From NCBI GenBank assembly GCA_030667735.1, contig DAOUVG010000107.1, forward strand, positions 1-6,074: DNA of 6,074 bases, written 5' to 3'. Of this stretch, positions 1-5,744 are shown in pieces. The number at the start of each line of letters is the position of its first letter. Position 1 is the first letter of the stretch. The translations under genes and the position numbers were made by a program. The DNA is from Dehalococcoidales bacterium. Lineage in GTDB: Bacteria > Chloroflexota > Dehalococcoidia > Dehalococcoidales > Fen-1064. Under the pieces are notes generated by a model, which worked only from the letters and a program-made list of their open reading frames with translations, was not told the DNA's origin and ran no database searches.

Positions 1-91
1 CTAGAGAACAGGAATCACTCTACTCTCGTTCGGAAAGGTAGGTGACACTTGTTCCAATAATCTTCACCAATGTCTGGAATGTACCAACCTA
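1..91. other. Intergenic, nothing recognised
   Basis: No open reading frame of note, RNA gene or convincing terminator is visible here. Frame 1 is open from the window edge and stops with TGA at 43-45, so this could be the last residues of an upstream gene. Fourteen codons are too few to support that. The segment lies between the unseen upstream gene and the hairpin-rich repeat that starts near 92. Confidence 0.5.
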
Positions 92-210
92 TCCCCCTGT
101 CCCCCTTCCCTTATGGAGGGAAGGGGGAGTAAAAGTGAGAGAGGGGCGAAGCCCCTCTCTACAATCTCTTCCCTCTCCCCTTTAAGGGGAGAGGGACAAA
201 GGGTGAGGGG
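92..210. repeat. REP/MITE-like cluster of three GC-rich hairpins
   Basis: Three perfect inverted repeats follow one another. The first has arms 100-111 and 117-128 (12 bp, 5-nt loop). The second has arms 138-147 and 151-160 (10 bp, GAA loop). The third has arms 170-180 and 186-196 (11 bp, TTTAA loop). The arms are strongly strand-biased C/T or G/A runs. The outer edges (C-rich near 93-105, G-rich near 193-210) are also loosely complementary, as in a small non-coding mobile element. None of the hairpins is followed by a T tract on the + strand, so they do not look like standard terminators. The element ends about 25 bases before the rpsB promoter. Calling it REP/MITE-like is inference from structure; copy number elsewhere in the genome cannot be seen. 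Confidence 0.6.
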
Positions 211-235
211 TCAATAGACAATCACCCCACCAGTA

Positions 236-265
236 TTGCCCGCACCGTGATTCGTATGGTATACT
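236..265 (+). promoter_or_regulatory. Predicted sigma70-type promoter of the rpsB operon
   Basis: A -10 box TATACT at 260-265 is preceded by TGG (257-259), an extended -10. A -35-like TTGCCC lies at 236-241 with an 18-base spacer. Transcription would start near 272, leaving a leader of about 22 nt before the TTG start. That is too short for an elaborate autoregulatory leader like the S2-binding region known in Escherichia coli. The boxes are seen in the sequence; promoter activity is inferred. Confidence 0.6.
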
Positions 266-281
266 GTGTAGGAATTCGGCA

Positions 282-287
282 AGGGGG
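282..287 (+). promoter_or_regulatory. Ribosome binding site fixing the rpsB TTG start
   Basis: AGGGGG ends 6 nt before the TTG at 294. An in-frame TAG at 288-290 rules out any start further upstream. The next in-frame ATG would remove the first 27 residues of a conserved protein, so the SD and the stop together settle TTG as the start. Confidence 0.75.
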
Positions 288-293
288 TAGAGT

Positions 294-1079
294 TTGGCGG
301 AGACCGTCACAATAAAAGAATTACTTGAGGCTGGGGCCCATTTCGGGCATCAGACCAGTCGCTGGAATCCTCGCATGAAGCAGTACATCTTCACCAAGCG
401 TGATGGCATTCACATCATTGACCTGGAACGGACCGCCAGTATGCTTGATAAGGCCTGTGAGTTTATCAAGCAGGTAGCCATTGAGGGCGGTGACATCATG
501 TTTGTGGGCACCAAGAAACAGGCCCACGATGCCATCGAAGAAGAAGCCCAGCGATGCGGGATGTTCTTCGTCAACCTGCGCTGGATAGGGGGTACCCTGA
601 CCAACTTCGCCACCATCCAGTCACGCATTGACTATCTGGTGCGCCTGGAAGACCAGCAGGCCCGGGGAGGCTTCGTTGGACTCCCCAAGAAAGAGATTCT
701 CAAGATTGGAGAAAAAATAGCCCGTCTCAATCGGCAGATGGGGGGCTTCAAGGAGATGACCCGCCTGCCCGCCGCGCTGTTCATCATTGACACCACGAAG
801 GAAGGCATCGCCATCGCCGAAGCCAAACGGGCCGGAGTACCGATAGTAGCCGTGATAGACAGCAATTCCAACCCTGTCGATATTGACTACCCCATTCCCG
901 CCAACGATGACGCTATCAGAGCCATCAGGCTGGTATGCAGCAAGATTGCCAACTCCATACTGGAAGGCAAGGCCGCGGTAGCGATGGAAGCCATCGAGGA
1001 AGGAGAAGGGGTGGACCCGGAAGAACCAGAGCAAATTCCGGACGGCGAACCGCTGGTGTTTACCCCCGATGACGAATAA
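294..1079 (+). CDS. rpsB: 30S ribosomal protein S2
   Basis: Structural protein of the small ribosomal subunit. S2 binds late in assembly at the head-body junction, near S1 in many bacteria. The 261 residues are within the usual family range. The N-terminus carries the conserved block with [19 protein letters not shown] (about 10-28). Next come VGTKKQAH (71-78), the [12 protein letters not shown] stretch (94-105), the helical insertion around 106-150, and the [14 protein letters not shown] block (181-194) with [11 protein letters not shown] after it. The last 30 residues form an acidic tail rich in Glu and Asp, variable in this family. The start is TTG, set by a strong SD and an in-frame TAG just upstream. 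It is the first gene of the cluster and is followed by tsf after 4 nt, the classical rpsB-tsf pair. Identity is secure. Confidence 0.98.
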   Translation: MAETVTIKELLEAGAHFGHQTSRWNPRMKQYIFTKRDGIHIIDLERTASMLDKACEFIKQVAIEGGDIMFVGTKKQAHDAIEEEAQRCGMFFVNLRWIGGTLTNFATIQSRIDYLVRLEDQQARGGFVGLPKKEILKIGEKIARLNRQMGGFKEMTRLPAALFIIDTTKEGIAIAEAKRAGVPIVAVIDSNSNPVDIDYPIPANDDAIRAIRLVCSKIANSILEGKAAVAMEAIEEGEGVDPEEPEQIPDGEPLVFTPDDE

Positions 1080-1083
1080 CAAC

Positions 1084-1641
1084 ATGAGCATTTCCACGGA
1101 GAAAATCAAGGAACTCAGAGACCAGACAGGTGCCGGCATAATGGACTGCCGGAATGCGCTCCTCAAAACAGAAGGAGACATGGAAAAGGCCAGCGGGATT
1201 CTGAAAGAGCAGAGTCTGGTCCGGGTAGACAATAAGAGCGAGCGTGAGACCTCGCAGGGGCTGGTTGAGACCTACATACATACCGGCGGACGCATCGGAG
1301 CGATGGTTGAACTGAACTGCGAGACTGACTTCGTCGCCCGCACCCCGGAGTTCCAGGAATTAGCGCACAACCTGGCAATGCAGATTGCCGCCCAGGAACC
1401 CCTGTGCATCACTGAGGAACAGATGCCTGAAGATGCCGATACGGAGCCGGAGATAGCCTGTCTGCTGCTCCAGGCCTTCATCAAGGACCCTGAGAAGACC
1501 ATCCAGGACCTTATCACCGAGACCGCGGCCAAGGTTGGTGAGAACGTCAGAGTAAGTAGATTTGCCAGATTTGAACTGGGACAGAGAGAGTGCCGCGTGG
1601 CCGAACTGAGTGCAGACGTTGCTGCCGGCACGGACTCCTGA
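1084..1641 (+). CDS. tsf: Translation elongation factor Ts, short form
   Basis: Guanine nucleotide exchange factor that releases GDP from EF-Tu in the cytoplasm. With the start at 1084 the protein has 185 residues. The N-terminal UBA-like domain holds the EF-Ts signature LRDQTGAGIMDCRNAL (residues 11-26; usual Lys replaced by Arg). The second signature ELNCETDFVAR (76-86) contains the TDFV motif that contacts EF-Tu. The C-terminal core has LLLQAFIKDP and KVGENVRVSRFARFELG. It is much shorter than the roughly 280-residue Escherichia coli form and lacks most of the segment between the MPE region (about 114-116) and the LLLQ block. About 19 residues follow FELG, where short homologues tend to end. 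An in-frame ATG at 1069 overlaps the end of rpsB and would add five residues. I chose 1084 because it gives the usual N-terminal length. Neither start has a clear SD, so initiation probably depends on coupling to rpsB. Confidence 0.95.
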   Translation: MSISTEKIKELRDQTGAGIMDCRNALLKTEGDMEKASGILKEQSLVRVDNKSERETSQGLVETYIHTGGRIGAMVELNCETDFVARTPEFQELAHNLAMQIAAQEPLCITEEQMPEDADTEPEIACLLLQAFIKDPEKTIQDLITETAAKVGENVRVSRFARFELGQRECRVAELSADVAAGTDS

Positions 1642-1661
1642 CCATAACGAAATAGGGCCCA

Positions 1662-1699
1662 ATTAAGCCTTATCAGGCTTAATCAGGTGTGAATAAGGC
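1662..1699 (+). promoter_or_regulatory. Hairpin and competing SD-covering pairing ahead of pyrH
   Basis: The 60-nt tsf-pyrH gap holds a perfect 9-bp inverted repeat: arms 1662-1670 and 1675-1683, loop TATC. No T tract follows, so an intrinsic terminator is unlikely. A second pairing is possible between GCCTTAT (1667-1673) and ATAAGGC (1693-1699). It would break the first hairpin and cover the AAGG at 1695-1698, which ends close to the pyrH ATG. The complementarity is seen directly; a regulatory role, or a role in mRNA processing, is inference. Confidence 0.4.
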
Positions 1700-1701
1700 A
1701 A

Positions 1702-2454
1702 ATGGCTGCTCCCAAGCAAATCGTTACTCCTAAGTATCGGCGCATCGTCCTCAAACTCAGTGGTGAGGCTTTCAGCGGCGGAGCCGAATTTGGTATCGAC
1801 CCCACGGTCTCAATCATGGTAGCCAGGCAGATCAAGCGGGTCAGCGAGATGGGGGTGGAAGTAGCCGTCGTCGTGGGCGGTGGCAATATCTGGCGGGGCG
1901 CTCAGGCGGAGAAACACGGGATGGACCGGGCCACCGCAGATTATGCCGGAATGCTGGCCACAATAATCAACGCCCTCTCCCTTCAGGATGCCCTGGAAAG
2001 GGAAGGTGTGAACACCAGGACCCAGTCTGCACTGAGTATCCAGCAGGTAGCCGAGCCCTACATCAGGCGAAGGGCCATCCGTCACCTGGAAAAAGGCAGG
2101 GTGGTTATCTTTGCAGCGGGAACGGGAAACCCATACATGACCACGGATACCGCCGCCGCCCTGCGGGCGATAGAGATTGGGGCAGGGGCACTGTTGATGA
2201 CCAAGAACAATGTTGATGGCATCTACAGTGCTGACCCCCGCAAAGACCCCAAAGCCAGGAAGTTCGATTCCATTACCTACCTCGATGCTATCAATATGCG
2301 TCTGGAAGTAATGGACGCTACCGCACTATCCCTCTGCCTGGAAAACAAACTGCCGATAATCGTCTTTAATTTTCTGGCAGACCGCAGTATAGAACGTGCC
2401 GTGATGGGCGAGCCAATCGGCACAGTGGTGTCCAGCAGGGAGAGCGATGAATGA
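1702..2454 (+). CDS. pyrH: UMP kinase (uridylate kinase)
   Basis: Phosphorylates UMP to UDP with ATP in pyrimidine nucleotide synthesis. This is the bacterial hexameric enzyme of the amino-acid kinase fold, typically activated by GTP and inhibited by UTP. The 250 residues are slightly longer than usual because of a short N-terminal lead. Visible motifs are KLSGEAF (18-24, phosphate binding), [10 protein letters not shown] (57-66), [13 protein letters not shown] (75-87), [17 protein letters not shown] (139-155, UMP-binding region) and [12 protein letters not shown] (168-179). MDATAL (204-209) follows near the C-terminus. The ATG is the natural start. AAGG at 1695-1698 is only 3 nt away, closer than ideal, while AGGTG at 1685-1689 is 12 nt away, so the binding site is imperfect. 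The preceding hairpin may affect translation. The stop overlaps the start of frr. Identity is secure. Confidence 0.98.
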   Translation: MAAPKQIVTPKYRRIVLKLSGEAFSGGAEFGIDPTVSIMVARQIKRVSEMGVEVAVVVGGGNIWRGAQAEKHGMDRATADYAGMLATIINALSLQDALEREGVNTRTQSALSIQQVAEPYIRRRAIRHLEKGRVVIFAAGTGNPYMTTDTAAALRAIEIGAGALLMTKNNVDGIYSADPRKDPKARKFDSITYLDAINMRLEVMDATALSLCLENKLPIIVFNFLADRSIERAVMGEPIGTVVSSRESDE

Positions 2455-3004
2455 GGATATTCTGTTAAACATCGAACAGAAGATGCGGAAATCGCTGGAG
2501 GCCATGCAGAAGGAGTTGGCCGGTATCCGCACCGGGCGCGCCTCACCGGCATTGATAGAAAACGTCAAGGTGGAGTATGCCGGTGCCATCATACCCCTCA
2601 ACCAGGTCGCCAGCATCTCTACACAAGGGGCAAACCTGTTACTGATCCAGCCCTGGGACAGGGCAAGCGTCAGCAGTATCGGGAAGGCCATCCTGGCATC
2701 TGACCTGGGACTGAACCCGGCCAGTGACGGCCGCGTCATACGAGTGAATATTCCCCCGCTGACTGAGGAACGTCGAAAGGAACTCATCAAAGTGGTGCGA
2801 AGGCGGATCGAAGAAGGCAGGATAACAATCCGTAACCTCAGGCGCGAAGCTCTGGACGAACTCAGGACACAGGAGAAGAACAAAGAACTCTCGCAGGATG
2901 AGGATAAGCGTCTCCAGGGACAACTGCAGAAACTCACCGATGGCTTCATCGCCGAGAGCGAGCGCATCGGTCAGGATAAAGAAGCGGAAATCCTGGAGGT
3001 CTAA
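2447..3004 (+). CDS. frr: Ribosome recycling factor
   Basis: Works with EF-G to split post-termination ribosomes so that subunits can be reused. The 185 residues match the standard family length. The N-terminal helix leads to [18 protein letters not shown] (27-44). This is followed by LNQVASIS, the QPWD element (68-71), SDLGLNP (85-91) with [20 protein letters not shown] (94-113) and the IRNLRREA helix (128-135) with Arg129 and Arg132-133. The C-terminal QKLTDGFI and KEAEILEV complete the three-helix bundle. All domains are intact. The ATG overlaps the pyrH stop by 8 nt, and GGGAG at 2438-2442 inside pyrH serves as SD with 4 nt spacing, so translation is coupled to pyrH. Confidence 0.98.
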   Translation: MNEDILLNIEQKMRKSLEAMQKELAGIRTGRASPALIENVKVEYAGAIIPLNQVASISTQGANLLLIQPWDRASVSSIGKAILASDLGLNPASDGRVIRVNIPPLTEERRKELIKVVRRRIEEGRITIRNLRREALDELRTQEKNKELSQDEDKRLQGQLQKLTDGFIAESERIGQDKEAEILEV

Positions 3005-3024
3005 CCCGGTTCTCAGAAATACAC

Positions 3025-3030
3025 AGGGGA
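3025..3030 (+). promoter_or_regulatory. Ribosome binding site of uppS
   Basis: AGGGGA ends 7 nt before the ATG at 3038, in the 33-nt gap after frr. It supports ATG 3038 as the start and suggests independent initiation of uppS, in contrast to the coupled neighbours. No hairpin or promoter is evident in the gap. Confidence 0.65.
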
Positions 3031-3037
3031 TGACAGG

Positions 3038-3760
3038 ATGACGGTCGCGAAATCAACCCCCATACAACTGGATCGTCTGCCCAACCATGTAGCCATCGTA
3101 CCGGATGGCAACGGCCGATGGGCAGAAAAACGTGGCTTGCCCAGGCTTGAGGGCCACCAGGCCGGGGCGGATAACATGCACCGCATGGTGCAGTACCTCA
3201 ATAAATACCCGATAAACTACGTCACCCTCTATGGGTTCTCCACCGAGAACTGGAACCGTCCCGGACCTGAGGTTAAGGGCCTGTTCCAGATTCTAACAGC
3301 ATTTATTAACCGGTATCTTGATGAAATCCATAACAAGGGTATAAGGCTGCGCCACATTGGCCGACTTGACCAGTTGCCGCAGAAGCTGCGGGAGTCGATA
3401 TCCAAGGCAATTACGACCACCAGGGACAACACCAGCATGACGCTCTGCGTTGCCTTCAACTACGGGGGGCGCTCTGAGATTGTTAACGCCGCGCAACAAT
3501 TGATGTCAGATGGTGTCAGACCTGAAGACATTACCGTGGAGTCGTTCAGCAAGTATCTCTATACCGCCGATATACCTGATGTTGACCTTTTGATTCGTAC
3601 CGGTGACGAAACCAGGCTGAGTAATTTCCTGCTGTGGCAGACAGCCTACAGCGAGTACCACTTCACCAGGGTCCTCTGGCCGGACTTTCGCAAGCGCGAC
3701 CTGGACAGAGCCCTCCTGTCATACGGCCGAAGGAAAAGGCGGTTTGGCGGGCTGGGGTAA
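3038..3760 (+). CDS. uppS: Isoprenyl transferase (undecaprenyl diphosphate synthase family)
   Basis: Cis-prenyltransferase that condenses IPP units onto farnesyl diphosphate to make the long-chain (usually C55) lipid carrier for cell-envelope glycan assembly. It is cytoplasmic and membrane-associated. The 240 residues are of normal length. HVAIVPDGNGRWAEKRG (17-33) contains the catalytic Asp23 and the DGNGRW diphosphate site, with Pro22 where Met is usual. FSTENWNRP (67-75), NYGGRSEI (141-148), DLLIRTG (183-189), RLSNFLLWQ (193-201) and the AYSEYHF Glu206 region follow. Arg187, Arg193 and Ser195 correspond to the IPP-binding residues of the family. The protein ends with RRKRRFGGLG, as most homologues do. 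The stop is doubled (TAA TAG, 3758-3763). The product chain length cannot be fixed from the sequence; envelopes in Chloroflexota are unusual, so the exact glycan use is open. Confidence 0.96.
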   Translation: MTVAKSTPIQLDRLPNHVAIVPDGNGRWAEKRGLPRLEGHQAGADNMHRMVQYLNKYPINYVTLYGFSTENWNRPGPEVKGLFQILTAFINRYLDEIHNKGIRLRHIGRLDQLPQKLRESISKAITTTRDNTSMTLCVAFNYGGRSEIVNAAQQLMSDGVRPEDITVESFSKYLYTADIPDVDLLIRTGDETRLSNFLLWQTAYSEYHFTRVLWPDFRKRDLDRALLSYGRRKRRFGGLG

Positions 3761-3768
3761 TAGCCGGC

Positions 3769-4620
3769 ATGCTTAAAAAGAGGGTTATCACCACTCTGGT
3801 CATCATCCCCCTGCCTGTTGCGGCTATCTGGTTTGGCGAACCCTGGTTTACGGTTCTGATGGCTGTGGTGGCAGTGCTCGGCGTCATGGAGTTCTATCGA
3901 CTGGCCATCGCCTCCAGAGCATCGCCGCTTGCCCACATTGGGGTGGTACTGACTCTTCTCTTCATCGTCAGTCGGAACCCGGACCTGTTATCGTTTCTGG
4001 CTCCTCGCTTTGACCCCGGCCTGTTGATACCACTTCTATTGACGCTGACAATCGCGCTCCCCCTGCTCTGGCTTCTGATACGACCGCGCACCGGCGTGGC
4101 CTTTGTCAATTGGGCGTGGACACTCGGCGGAATCCTCTATGTGGGCTGGCTCCTCAGCCACCTGGTATCACTGAGGGGCATGACCGACGGTATGAACTGG
4201 GTATTCCTTGTTATTCTGGCCAACGCTGCCTCCGATACCACTGCCTTCTTCATCGGCAGGTCTTTCGGACACCACCGCCTGGCACCGCGAATCAGCCCCA
4301 ACAAGACCTGGGAAGGCGCCCTGGCCGGAGTGGTCGGCGCAATGGTGCTCAGCCTGCTATTTACTGCACCACGACTGTTTGCCGTAACCAACCCACTATA
4401 TGTCGAGGGCTTTATCTACTGGCAGGCGCTGAGCCTCGGCCTCCTCATCAGCGTGTTCGGACAGCTTGGTGACCTTGCGGAATCGCTGCTCAAGCGCCAC
4501 GCCGGAGTCAAAGACTCCGGCAACCTGCTGCCGGGACACGGAGGCATCCTGGACCGGATGGACAGCATTATCTTCGCAGGTATCGTGGTATACTACTATG
4601 TAGTATGGGTAATACAGTAA
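3769..4620 (+). CDS. cdsA: Phosphatidate cytidylyltransferase (CDP-diglyceride synthase)
   Basis: Integral membrane enzyme that converts phosphatidic acid and CTP to CDP-diacylglycerol and pyrophosphate, the branch point for bacterial phospholipids. The 283 residues contain about eight or nine hydrophobic segments (for example near 5-22, 26-43, 84-103, 144-161, 182-200, 218-233 and 267-282). The region from 155 to 183 has SDTTAFFIGRSFG and ISPNKTWEG. The family signature occupies 239-265, with Ser239, Lys242-Arg243, Lys248-Asp249, His257-Gly-Gly and Asp262-Arg263-Met-Asp265, a full match. The reading frame stays open for 45 codons further upstream, to 3634, but these lie inside uppS and are not family-like. 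ATG 3769, 8 nt after the uppS stop, begins a typical MLKKRVIT N-terminus. Only a weak GGGG at 3754-3757 precedes it. The 3' end overlaps dxr by 16 nt. Confidence 0.96.
   Translation: MLKKRVITTLVIIPLPVAAIWFGEPWFTVLMAVVAVLGVMEFYRLAIASRASPLAHIGVVLTLLFIVSRNPDLLSFLAPRFDPGLLIPLLLTLTIALPLLWLLIRPRTGVAFVNWAWTLGGILYVGWLLSHLVSLRGMTDGMNWVFLVILANAASDTTAFFIGRSFGHHRLAPRISPNKTWEGALAGVVGAMVLSLLFTAPRLFAVTNPLYVEGFIYWQALSLGLLISVFGQLGDLAESLLKRHAGVKDSGNLLPGHGGILDRMDSIIFAGIVVYYYVVWVIQ
4501..4521 (+). other. Perfect 9-bp hairpin inside cdsA
   Basis: Arms GCCGGAGTC (4501-4509) and GACTCCGGC (4513-4521) surround an AAA loop. The hairpin encodes part of the CdsA signature (AGVKDSG), so it may be an accident of codon choice. 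It is not followed by a T tract, so it is not an intrinsic terminator. It lies about 84 nt before the dxr start. Confidence 0.4.
4586..4606 (+). promoter_or_regulatory. Possible internal extended -10 and start-codon hairpin for dxr
   Basis: TGGTATACT at 4586-4594 repeats exactly the nine bases of the extended -10 proposed for rpsB (257-265). There is no good -35 (CATTAT or GCATTA at the right distance). A transcript from it would start near 4601, leaving about 4 nt before the dxr ATG. The same region holds a 7-bp inverted repeat, arms 4590-4596 and 4600-4606, that includes the first two bases of the ATG. Both readings are weak and may simply reflect the Val-Tyr-rich CdsA C-terminus. Confidence 0.25.
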
Positions 4621-5744
4621 AGCGGTTGGCCATCCTCGGTTCTACCGGTTCAATCGGCAGACAGACGCTTCAGGTCGTGCGTAACCTCCCGTCCCGGTTC
4701 CGCGTCGTGGCATTGACGGCAGGACAGAACATAGACCTGCTGTCCGGGCAAATCGAGGAGTTCCGGCCGAGTTTCGTTCATTGCCAGGCAGAAGACATTC
4801 CCCGTACCGGTTTCGAGCATCTCCTTCCGGAGGAGATGGCCCGTCACACCGAGGTAGATATAGTTGTCGTTGCCACCTCGGGGAAGGCAGGGTTGACCGC
4901 AGTGTTATCGGCGGTCAGGGCCGGTAAGGATGTCGCCCTGGCCAATAAGGAATCGCTGGTCATGGCCGGCGATATCATCATGCGGGAGGCGAAGGCTAGC
5001 GGTGCCCGCATCTTTCCGGTGGACAGCGAACACAGTGCCATCTGGCAGTGTCTTCGGGGTGAAGAAAAGCCCGTGGCCCATATATATCTAACTGCTTCAG
5101 GGGGCCCTTTCCGTGGCTATTCGCCGGAAGAGCTGGAGCGAGTAACCGCCGGCCAGGCCCTGAAACACCCCTCCTGGCAGATGGGAAAGAAGGTCACCAT
5201 CGATTCCGCTACCCTGATGAACAAGGGGCTGGAGATAATCGAAGCCCACTGGCTGTTCGATGTTCCCTATGACAGAATCCGGGTTATTGTTCATCCGCAG
5301 AGCATCGTTCACTCCATGGTTGAATTTGCCGACGGCTCAATCAAGGCCCAGATGAGCTATCCCGATATGCGACTACCGATTCAGTATGCCCTCACTTACC
5401 CCGAGCGCCTGCCCAACACGGAGCTTCCCCGGCTAGACTGGTCCGCAGTCCAGGAACTGACCTTCGAGCAGCCGGACCCTGACCGGTTTCCCTGCCTGAG
5501 GCTGGCAGTCGAGGCCGGAAAAACGGGAGGGACCCAGCCCGCCGTCCTCTGTGCCGCCGACGAGGTGGCCGTTGACCTCTTTCTATCCGGAGACATCGGC
5601 TTTACGGACATCGCCCGCCTGGTGGGGCAGGTGCTGGCGGAGCACGATACCATCACCGGGCCGGGTCTGGAAGACATCATCAGCGCTGACGACTGGGCGA
5701 GGCAGAGGACGTATGCGCTGGCCGGGGAGGGCAACCCGTGCTGA
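4605..5744 (+). CDS. dxr: 1-deoxy-D-xylulose 5-phosphate reductoisomerase
   Basis: Converts DXP to 2-C-methyl-D-erythritol 4-phosphate with NADPH and a divalent metal, the committed step of the MEP isoprenoid pathway; the target of fosmidomycin. The 379 residues are near the usual length. The N-terminal Rossmann motif ILGSTGSIGRQTL is at 10-22. LANKESLVMAG (112-122), PVDSEHSAIWQCL (138-150), ASGGPFRGYS (164-173) and KHPSWQMGKKVTIDSATLMNKGLE (187-210) follow. Metal ligands are Asp140, Glu142 and Glu210; the flexible-loop Trp is Trp191 beside His188. HPQSIVHSMVEF (230-241) continues the catalytic domain and the C-terminal helical domain is complete. The start overlaps cdsA by 16 nt and has no evident SD, so coupling or near-leaderless initiation is likely. 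Together with uppS in the same cluster it ties isoprenoid precursor supply to polyprenyl carrier synthesis. Identity is secure. Confidence 0.98.
   Translation: MGNTVKRLAILGSTGSIGRQTLQVVRNLPSRFRVVALTAGQNIDLLSGQIEEFRPSFVHCQAEDIPRTGFEHLLPEEMARHTEVDIVVVATSGKAGLTAVLSAVRAGKDVALANKESLVMAGDIIMREAKASGARIFPVDSEHSAIWQCLRGEEKPVAHIYLTASGGPFRGYSPEELERVTAGQALKHPSWQMGKKVTIDSATLMNKGLEIIEAHWLFDVPYDRIRVIVHPQSIVHSMVEFADGSIKAQMSYPDMRLPIQYALTYPERLPNTELPRLDWSAVQELTFEQPDPDRFPCLRLAVEAGKTGGTQPAVLCAADEVAVDLFLSGDIGFTDIARLVGQVLAEHDTITGPGLEDIISADDWARQRTYALAGEGNPC
5724..5731 (+). promoter_or_regulatory. Ribosome binding site fixing the rseP GTG start
   Basis: GGGGAGGG, inside the end of dxr, ends 6 nt before GTG 5738. It is the strongest SD in the window and supports the GTG start, which overlaps the dxr stop as GTGCTGA. 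Confidence 0.75.

Noticed and set aside
36..90. Imperfect inverted match AGGTAGGT / ACCAACCT and TTCCA / TGGAA
   Set aside because: Short arms with a mismatch or long spacer, expected by chance in 90 bases.
100..196. CRISPR array or intrinsic terminator
   Set aside because: The three units are different palindromes, not identical direct repeats with spacers, and no T tract follows any stem on the + strand. A short TTTT after the second stem on the - strand is too weak.
1069..1083. Upstream ATG as start of tsf
   Set aside because: It would add five polar residues beyond the normal family N-terminus and has no better SD. It cannot be ruled out, but 1084 fits homologues better.
621..1232. 203-codon open frame on the - strand opposite rpsB/tsf
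   Set aside because: It is a shadow of conserved coding sequence, with no recognisable domain and composition dictated by the opposite strand.
2326..2967. 213-codon open frame on the - strand opposite pyrH/frr
   Set aside because: It is a Ser/Arg/Leu-rich translation typical of an antisense shadow. Both + strand genes are complete and certain.
3634..3768. 45-codon N-terminal extension of cdsA in the same frame
   Set aside because: It lies entirely within uppS, shows no CdsA-like sequence, and ATG 3769 gives the usual membrane N-terminus.
4818..4838. 8-bp inverted repeat CATCTCCT / AGGAGATG inside dxr
   Set aside because: It is fully explained by coding of conserved-length sequence, sits mid-gene with no flanking signal, and one such stem in a gene of this size is not unusual.
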